Shown here: piece after piece, positions 22,740 through 28,174 of the stretch
How positions within the stretch are numbered: the stretch's first letter is position 1
Layout of the letters: every line of letters begins with the position of its first letter
Assembly (NCBI GenBank): GCA_016929795.1
Contig: JAFGIA010000036.1
Coordinates: forward strand, 1-28,174
From: Anaerolineae bacterium
Lineage (GTDB): Bacteria; Chloroflexota; Anaerolineae; JAAYZQ01
DNA: 28,174 nucleotides
Direction: 5' to 3'
Notes under the pieces: model-generated
The model's input: only the letters and a program-made list of their open reading frames with translations
Databases searched by the model: none
Told to the model about the DNA's origin: nothing
Position numbers and translations under genes: made by a program

Positions 22740-23618
22740 ATGATTAACTTGTTGATGGTCATTCTGGACGACACGAGCTTTATGCCTGCCCTGCTCCAGG
22801 CCTGGGAAGCCGCCGGCGTTCCAGGAGCCACGATCCTCGAAAGCGCGGGAGCCTACCGTTCGCGCACCTGGTTCAGCCAGTGGGGACTGGGCGCGATCGA
22901 CCACCTCTTCCGGGACAAAGAGGTGCGGCGCCACACCCTCATCGTGGCCATCGAGGCCGACGATCTGCTCGACAGGGCGATCGGCGAAGCCGAACGGGTG
23001 GTCGGCGGATTCGACAGGCCGGGCAGCGGCTTGCTGCTCGTGCTGCCCGTGGGGCAGGTCCGGGGACTGCACAAAGTCCAGCCCCAACCAGCGCAGGTGA
23101 CCCTACCGGAGGCGTCGCCCCCGAGCTGGTTTGTCAATCGCGACACCTGCGTAAGCGTCGTCGACGCCACCCTCAGCCTCGATCCGACCATTGTTCGCTC
23201 TGATACGCCTCTGGACGAGGTCGTGCAAGCGATGCTTGCCCACCCCGGGGTACACGTCGTGTGCGTCGTGAACGACCAGGGGCGCCTGGTGGGCGTGCTC
23301 GACCTCCCCGCCCTGGCCGACGATCTCTTTTTTCACATCATGCCCGAAGAGTTTTTGAGCCACGTGACCGACCTCGACGAAGCCATGCACTTTGCCCAGA
23401 TGGCCGGCGTGCGCACCGCCGCCGACGCCATGCGCGAACCAGTCTGGGTCAAGCGTGGCGAGACGGTGAAAGAAGCCTTCAAGCGCATGCACAAACACAA
23501 GCTGCAAGGACTGCCCGTGGTGGACGACCTCTACCACGTCATCGGCTACATCAACCTGCTCGAGCTGGCCGCCGTCTGTCTCGTGCAGCGCGCTGACAAC
23601 TCTGAGGCAGCGCCATGA
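22740..23618 (+). CDS. PII-like domain protein with two CBS domains
   Basis: This 292-residue soluble protein starts with a PII-like ferredoxin-fold domain (about 1-110: INLLMVILDD, then ILESAGAYR, HTLIVAIEA and GLLLVLPV). Two CBS motifs follow at about 150-205 and 225-282 (IVRSDTPLDEVVQAML and WVKRGETVKEAFKRMH). CBS pairs usually bind adenine nucleotides, and PII-like domains bind nucleotides or small metabolites, so this is probably a ligand-sensing regulator. ATG at 22740 is preferred over TTG at 22710; the ribosome site is weak (AAAGAG). The stop overlaps the start of the ion transporter (ATGA), which strongly suggests it gates or controls that transporter. The true ligand is unknown. Confidence 0.78.
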   Translation: MINLLMVILDDTSFMPALLQAWEAAGVPGATILESAGAYRSRTWFSQWGLGAIDHLFRDKEVRRHTLIVAIEADDLLDRAIGEAERVVGGFDRPGSGLLLVLPVGQVRGLHKVQPQPAQVTLPEASPPSWFVNRDTCVSVVDATLSLDPTIVRSDTPLDEVVQAMLAHPGVHVVCVVNDQGRLVGVLDLPALADDLFFHIMPEEFLSHVTDLDEAMHFAQMAGVRTAADAMREPVWVKRGETVKEAFKRMHKHKLQGLPVVDDLYHVIGYINLLELAAVCLVQRADNSEAAP

Positions 23619-24877
23619 ACCCCATGTGGCTGGCGGGCGGCATCTTTTTGATCACCTACGCGCTCATTGTCACCGAGCGGGTGCATCGGACCGTGTCGGG
23701 GCTGCTGGGCGGCGTCGCCATGATCCTCCTCGGCGTCATTTCCCAGGAAGAAGCGTTTCTCGCCATTGACTGGAACGTCATCTTTTTGTTGGTGGGCATG
23801 ATGATCATTGCCAGCGTGTTGGCCGAGACCGGGCTCTTTCAGTGGATCGCCATCCAGGCGGTCAAGCTGGGGCGGGGCAGCCCCTTCCGCGTATTGATCA
23901 TCCTCTCCTCAGTCATCGCCGTGACTTCGGCCCTGCTGGACAACGTGACCATCGTCGTGCTGGCGGCGCCGGTCACCCTGTTCGTCGCCGCCAGCCTCAA
24001 AGTGAGCCCGCTCCCCTTCCTCATCTCGAGCATCCTGGCATCGAACATCGGCGGCACCGCCACCCTGGTCGGCGACCCGCCCAACATCCTGATCGGCAGC
24101 GCGGCAGGCATCGATTTCCTGACCTTCACCGCCCACCTTGCCCCCATCAGCCTGCTCATCCTGGCCGCTTTTCTCGGCCTCTCCTGGTTTCTGTTCAAGG
24201 ACGATCTGCACTCCCCCAAGAAGGGCGCACTGAACATCGCCGCCCTGGAGACCGACGCCCTGATCACCAACCGGCCACTGCTGCTCAAGGCCCTCGTCGT
24301 CATGGCGGCTGTGATCGTTGGCTTTCTCACCCACGGCGCCTTCCACCTGGAGCCGGCAACCATCGCCCTGGCCGGTGCCACCCTCTTGCTCCTCTGGGCG
24401 CGGCACGATCCACATACCGCCATGCAGGACATCGAGTGGACCACCCTCTTTTTCTTTATCGGGCTCTTTATCACGGTCGAAGCGATCGTCAAGGTCGGCA
24501 TCATCCAGGCGGTGGCCGAAGCGGCGCTCGATCTCACCGGCGGTAGCCTGCCCCTGACCTCCATGCTCTTGCTCTGGCTGTCGGCTGCTGCTTCAGGCAT
24601 CGTCGACAACATCCCCTATACGGCCACCCTGATCCCTGTCGTCGAAAACCTGGGCAGGAGCATGCCAATCATGCCACTCTGGTGGTCGCTGGCCTTGGGC
24701 ACTTGCCTCGGCGGGAACCTGACCCTGGTGGGGGCGGCGGCGAACGTCGTGGTGGCGAACCTGGCGGCAAAAAGTGGCTATCCGATCAGCTTCAAACGCT
24801 TTTTCGGCTACGGCCTCATAGTCACGGCCATGTCGCTCCTCCTCTCCACGGCCTACGTGTGGCTTCGTTACCTGTGA
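23615..24877 (+). CDS. ArsB/NhaD-type ion transporter
   Basis: This 420-residue integral membrane protein has about 11-12 hydrophobic segments in two related halves. The first half has DNVTIVVLAAPVTLF and GGTATLVGDPPNILIG; the second has DNIPYTATLIPVV and GGNLTLVGAAANVVVA. This is the signature of the ion-transporter superfamily that includes ArsB (arsenite), NhaD (Na+/H+) and related carboxylate carriers. No arsR or arsC lies nearby, so arsenite export is not indicated by context; sodium or dicarboxylate transport is equally possible. It starts inside the stop of the PII-like/CBS gene and is followed 13 bases later by a DUF454 protein. Confidence 0.88.
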   Translation: MNPMWLAGGIFLITYALIVTERVHRTVSGLLGGVAMILLGVISQEEAFLAIDWNVIFLLVGMMIIASVLAETGLFQWIAIQAVKLGRGSPFRVLIILSSVIAVTSALLDNVTIVVLAAPVTLFVAASLKVSPLPFLISSILASNIGGTATLVGDPPNILIGSAAGIDFLTFTAHLAPISLLILAAFLGLSWFLFKDDLHSPKKGALNIAALETDALITNRPLLLKALVVMAAVIVGFLTHGAFHLEPATIALAGATLLLLWARHDPHTAMQDIEWTTLFFFIGLFITVEAIVKVGIIQAVAEAALDLTGGSLPLTSMLLLWLSAAASGIVDNIPYTATLIPVVENLGRSMPIMPLWWSLALGTCLGGNLTLVGAAANVVVANLAAKSGYPISFKRFFGYGLIVTAMSLLLSTAYVWLRYL

Positions 24878-24890
24878 ACCGGTGAGCGCG

Positions 24891-25304
24891 ATGTTACGAG
24901 TTCTGTTGATCGTGAGTGGTACAGCCTGCGTCGCCCTGGCAATGGTCGGCATCCTTGTGCCCGTGTTGCCCACGACCCCCTTCCTGCTCCTGGCAGCCTT
25001 TCTTTACGCACGCAGCTCCGAGCGGTTCCATCACTGGCTGGTGACCAACCGCGTATTTGGCCGCTATATCCATAACTATCGGCAACATCGTGGAATGCTG
25101 CTTCGAGACAAGATCCTCACGCTCACCCTGCTCTGGTTAACCCTTGGCTCCACAATCCTGCTCGCCGAAACAGCCTGGTGGCTGATACTCCTCCTGCTGA
25201 CCATCGGCGCCGCTGTCACGGCACACATCGTCCGCATCAAAACGCTCGATCCGCAAGCTGACCGGGAGGCTCGAGCCAGGTTACAGCCGCCTGGCGAAAC
25301 GTAG
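24891..25304 (+). CDS. DUF454 (YbaN-like) inner-membrane protein
   Basis: This 137-residue membrane protein has the family hallmark GILVPVLPTTPFLLLAAFLYARSSERFHHWL near the N terminus and three to four transmembrane segments. The family has no established function. ATG at 24891 is preferred because GGTGA lies six bases upstream; an in-frame GTG at 24882 would add three residues. It is probably the third gene of the PII-like/CBS-transporter transcript. Confidence 0.85.
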   Translation: MLRVLLIVSGTACVALAMVGILVPVLPTTPFLLLAAFLYARSSERFHHWLVTNRVFGRYIHNYRQHRGMLLRDKILTLTLLWLTLGSTILLAETAWWLILLLLTIGAAVTAHIVRIKTLDPQADREARARLQPPGET

Positions 25305-25357
25305 CACTGACCAGAATAGCGCCCTTCTCCCCAGATGTGCAATCCCCCGCGTGCAGC

Positions 25358-25386
25358 TTGACAATCTCTTCCTCATCGTCTATGAT
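25358..25386 (+). promoter_or_regulatory. Consensus sigma70 promoter of the protease gene
   Basis: A perfect TTGACA and TATGAT are separated by 17 bases. The predicted start near 25393 leaves a 34-base leader with AAGGAGG before ATG at 25427. It is the best promoter match in the window. Confidence 0.85.
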
Positions 25387-25426
25387 TCTTGCTTGTCTTG
25401 TCCAAAACATGCAGCAAGGAGGCGCA

Positions 25427-28174
25427 ATGTCCCGCAAAGCAGTTTCTCTAGTAACCCTGATCTGTCTCGTTGGCCTGCTCGTTCCGAACCTTTCGGCGAG
25501 CGCAGCCAACCCCACCCCGGACGGTCCACCTCAGGTCGTCCGGGTGCCTGCCACGGCGATGGCGCAGGTAGAAGCCCTGGAGCTGGCGCCCTACCTCAGC
25601 CTCGACTATGGCAGCTACCACTGGCTCGAACTCGGCAGCGCCGACTATGCCCGCCTCGCAGCCAGCCAGGTCCCTTTCGTCTCGATCCCCGAGGCAGGGC
25701 AGCTCCAGGTGCAGGGCTACCGTTTTGACCCGCTGTGGAACGGCGAGCCCGCCCTGTCCGCCGGCATGCGCGCGGAGGGCAGCGGTCCAGGCCTGCGCCT
25801 GATCCAGCTCACCGGCCCGGCCCAGGACCGCTGGCTGGTCCAGCTCGAAGCGGCCGGTCTCAAGCCCCTGCAATACTACCCCCACAACACCTACCTGGTG
25901 TGGGCCACTGCCGCCGAGGCCGAGGCAGCCACTGCCCTCGACTTTGTGCGCTGGCAGGGCGCCTTCCACCCTGGCTACAAGATCGACAGGGAGTTGGACC
26001 GGCGCACCGGCCCCATTCACAACGTGGACGTCATGTTCTACAACGACGGCCTCATCGACGCCACGCTCGATGCCCTCACCGCCTTGGGCGCCACGGTCCT
26101 GAACAGCTATCCCTCGCAGCCTGACAAGGCTTTTTACGACGCCGTGGTCCAGATCGACGCGGCCGCCCTGGCCGACGTCGCCCGGCTGAACACCGTGCTC
26201 TGGCTGGGCTACCTCAGCCCCGAGCCCATCCTGGACGACGAGATGTCGTCCCAGATCGTCGCCGGCAACTATGTCGGCGGTGTGCCGCAGATCGGCTACT
26301 TTCCCTGGCTGACCGGCCTGGGCTACGATGGCAGCGGCGTGCGCTGGGCCATCGTGGACACGGGCGTGGACTGGGACCATCCTGACCTGGGGCCGCACAT
26401 CGCCGGTGGGTACGACTTTCCCGGCGCGTGCAGCTATCCCGGCGAGCCGGGCAGCGACTGCACCGGCGGCGGCCACGGCACCCACGTGGCCGGCATCGTC
26501 GGCGGCGACGCGACCGCCGGCTACACCGACTCCCAGGGTTTTTACTATGGCCTGGGCATTGCGCCCGGCTACGAGATCTTTGCCATGAACTCGCTCTCGG
26601 CTTCGGCCTGGCCGCCGGCCGGCGGCTGGCAGGAGCACAGCAAGCGGGCCGTGCTGGGCGGCGCCATCGGCGGCAACAATTCGTGGACCACTGGCGAGGG
26701 GACCGACCACGGTTACCAGGCCTCCGAGCGCACCCACGACTTTATGGTCCGCGACGGCAACTTTGACACCCCTTCTGTGGCCGAGCCGTTCATCGAAGTC
26801 TTTTCCGCCGGCAACTCGGGCTCCAGCGGGCTGACGGCCCCCAAAGAGGCCAAGAACCTGATCGTGGTGGCCAGCAGCCGCAACTATCGAGTGGGCAACA
26901 TCGACACCCTCTCCAGTTTTAGCAGTTGGGGCCCGGCCGTCGATGGGCGCTGGGTGCCGACCGTGGCCGCGCCCGGCGAACAGATCGCCTCGACGCGCAA
27001 CGACCTGGGCGGCTCCTGCTCAACACCTATTCCCGGCACCAACAACATGTACGCCTACTGCTCCGGCACCAGCATGGCCGCCCCCCACGTCTCTGGCTCG
27101 ATCACCCTGCTCACCGAATGGTGGCGCACCTTTAACGCTGGCGCCGATCCCAGCCCGGCCATGGCCAAGGCGCTGCTCGTCTCCGGCGCGGTGGATATGA
27201 ACGAGGGCCACGCCATCCCCAACATCTACGAGGGCTGGGGGCGTGTCCATTTGACCAATGTGATGGACAACGACACGTTGATGTATTACCAGGACCAGCA
27301 GCACACGTTCGACAACACCGGCGAATCGTGGACGATCACCTTGGGCGTGCCCGACCCGAGCAAGCCGCTCAAGGTTTCGGTCGCCTGGTCCGATGCGCCC
27401 GGCATGGTAGGTGCCAACCCGGCCCTGGTCAACAACCTCGACCTGACCGTCGAAAACGGCGGCAACACCTACCTGGGCAACCACTTTAGTGGCGGCTGGT
27501 CCACGCCCGGCGGCAGCGCCGACGCGATCAACAACCTGGAGAACGTCTTCGTCCAGGCCCCAGGCGGCTTGGCCACGATCACCATCCAGGCCACCAATCT
27601 GCCCGGCGACGGCGTGCCCATCAGCGGCGACACCACCGACCAGGATTTCGCCCTGGTTTGTTACAACTGCGCCCAGATGACCATCGAGCTGGTCAAGACG
27701 GTCGGTACCAATCCCAACGCATGTGCTACCACAGATGAGATTGCCGTGCCGCCCGGCAGTGAGGTCACCTACTGCTACGAGGTCACCAACACCGGCATAG
27801 AGGATCTCGCCACCCACGATCTGACCGACAGCGAGCTGGGCGATCTCCTGATTGGGTTCCCTTATACGCTCGCGCCGGGCGCCAGCACCTTCCTCACCCA
27901 GACGGCAACCATCACCCAGACCACCCTGAACGTCGCCACCTGGACCGCCTACGACGCCGCCGGGGCTTCGGTCAGCGACAGCGACAGCGCCCTGGTGACC
28001 ATCCAGCCGCCCGCCATCGAGCTGACCAAGACAGTTGGCACCGACCCGGCGACATGCGCCACCACCGATGCCATCGAGGTCGCCCCCGGCACCGACGTCT
28101 ACTACTGCTACGAGGTGCAGAACACCGGCGCCTACACCCTGCCGCTCCACGACCTGGTCGACAGCGAGCTGGGC
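25427..28174 (+). CDS. Secreted subtilisin-like (S8) protease with C-terminal repeats, 3' end outside the window
   Basis: The frame is open for 916 codons to the window end. A signal peptide (about residues 1-27: MSRK, a hydrophobic core, then SASA-A) sends it out of the cell. A long N-terminal propeptide-like region (about 28-300) precedes the S8 domain. The catalytic triad is D311 (VDTGVD), H350 (GHGTHVAG) and S549 (SGTSMAAPH), with oxyanion N463 (SAGNSG). A proprotein-convertase-like beta domain follows (about 620-750; VSVAWSDAPG, NNLDLTVE). From residue 753 come 111-residue repeats with paired cysteines, resembling bacterial surface repeat domains. ATG has AAGGAGG upstream and a consensus promoter. 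Large open frames on the opposite strand here are GC-bias shadows. The protein likely feeds on extracellular protein, which would suit a cell rich in glutamate dehydrogenase. Confidence 0.93.
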   Translation, partial: MSRKAVSLVTLICLVGLLVPNLSASAANPTPDGPPQVVRVPATAMAQVEALELAPYLSLDYGSYHWLELGSADYARLAASQVPFVSIPEAGQLQVQGYRFDPLWNGEPALSAGMRAEGSGPGLRLIQLTGPAQDRWLVQLEAAGLKPLQYYPHNTYLVWATAAEAEAATALDFVRWQGAFHPGYKIDRELDRRTGPIHNVDVMFYNDGLIDATLDALTALGATVLNSYPSQPDKAFYDAVVQIDAAALADVARLNTVLWLGYLSPEPILDDEMSSQIVAGNYVGGVPQIGYFPWLTGLGYDGSGVRWAIVDTGVDWDHPDLGPHIAGGYDFPGACSYPGEPGSDCTGGGHGTHVAGIVGGDATAGYTDSQGFYYGLGIAPGYEIFAMNSLSASAWPPAGGWQEHSKRAVLGGAIGGNNSWTTGEGTDHGYQASERTHDFMVRDGNFDTPSVAEPFIEVFSAGNSGSSGLTAPKEAKNLIVVASSRNYRVGNIDTLSSFSSWGPAVDGRWVPTVAAPGEQIASTRNDLGGSCSTPIPGTNNMYAYCSGTSMAAPHVSGSITLLTEWWRTFNAGADPSPAMAKALLVSGAVDMNEGHAIPNIYEGWGRVHLTNVMDNDTLMYYQDQQHTFDNTGESWTITLGVPDPSKPLKVSVAWSDAPGMVGANPALVNNLDLTVENGGNTYLGNHFSGGWSTPGGSADAINNLENVFVQAPGGLATITIQATNLPGDGVPISGDTTDQDFALVCYNCAQMTIELVKTVGTNPNACATTDEIAVPPGSEVTYCYEVTNTGIEDLATHDLTDSELGDLLIGFPYTLAPGASTFLTQTATITQTTLNVATWTAYDAAGASVSDSDSALVTIQPPAIELTKTVGTDPATCATTDAIEVAPGTDVYYCYEVQNTGAYTLPLHDLVDSELG
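27683..28174 (+). repeat. 111-residue tandem repeat in the protease
   Basis: The second copy begins at 28016, 333 bases after the first at 27683, and is cut by the window end. Both share IELxKTVGT, CATTD, YCYEVxNTG and HDLxDSELG. The two cysteines per unit could form a disulfide outside the cell. Confidence 0.85.

Noticed and set aside
23615..24877. Arsenic resistance operon
   Set aside because: The transporter is ArsB-like, but no arsR, arsC or arsA lies beside it, and the partner is a PII-like/CBS sensor.
27020..28150. A 376-residue minus-strand open frame near the right edge
   Set aside because: It is antisense to the protease and repeats. The plus frame has an intact catalytic triad and an unbroken 916 codons.
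1..28174. tRNA, rRNA, CRISPR arrays and insertion sequences
   Set aside because: No cloverleaf-like segment, rRNA signature, regularly spaced direct-repeat array or transposase was seen on either strand.

Overview
The window is GC-rich bacterial DNA. Its gene content points to a Chloroflexota-like, Anaerolineae/Caldilineae-type anaerobe or facultative organism, but that is inferred from gene types rather than from a phylogenetic marker. The clues are a LysW-like zinc ribbon beside KamA, two hexameric-type glutamate dehydrogenases, an HdrA/NuoEFG-like flavin and iron-sulfur operon, archaeal-style split glutamate synthase modules, and a secreted subtilase with surface repeats. No rRNA, tRNA, CRISPR array or intact mobile element was seen.

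Left region (1-3400). A minus-strand operon encodes a LysW-like acidic zinc-ribbon protein (2622-2912), lysine 2,3-aminomutase (1247-2632) and a D-Ala-D-Ala-ligase-like ATP-grasp enzyme (111-1163). Together they suggest production of beta-lysine followed by an ATP-dependent ligation, possibly on a carrier protein. A divergent promoter serves a small zinc-ribbon membrane protein. Next comes an 867-residue single-pass protein with a long Ala-rich helical region, behind a near-consensus promoter (3497-6155).

Middle region (6156-12480). Two glutamate dehydrogenase genes flank a GAF histidine kinase and an OmpR-type response regulator. The first dehydrogenase is on the minus strand and has a leader of about 270 bases. 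The second follows an unknown 171-residue protein. A relic of a third glutamate dehydrogenase survives at 6277-6380. It lies just behind a promoter whose spacer and -10 nearly match those of the kinase promoter.

Core region (12560-22455). Seven tightly packed plus-strand genes, several joined by ATGA or longer overlaps, form one operon: NuoE-like; a NuoF-GltD/NfnB fusion; a short NuoG-like protein; an HdrA-MvhD fusion; an FrhB-like protein; a stand-alone GXGXG glutamate-synthase domain; and a ferredoxin-FMN glutamate-synthase domain. A very strong terminator ends it. The first three resemble the Stn/Bfu-type bifurcating transhydrogenase set, here linked to a heterodisulfide-reductase-type flavoprotein and to glutamate synthase modules that lack a glutaminase. 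The likely theme is routing electrons among NADH, NADPH, ferredoxin and a glutamate-synthase-like flavoprotein. This is the best candidate for an undescribed system in the window.

Right region (22560-28174). A PII-like/CBS protein overlaps an ArsB/NhaD-type ion transporter and is followed by a DUF454 membrane protein. A consensus promoter then drives a secreted subtilisin-like protease with 111-residue C-terminal repeats, which runs off the right end of the window.
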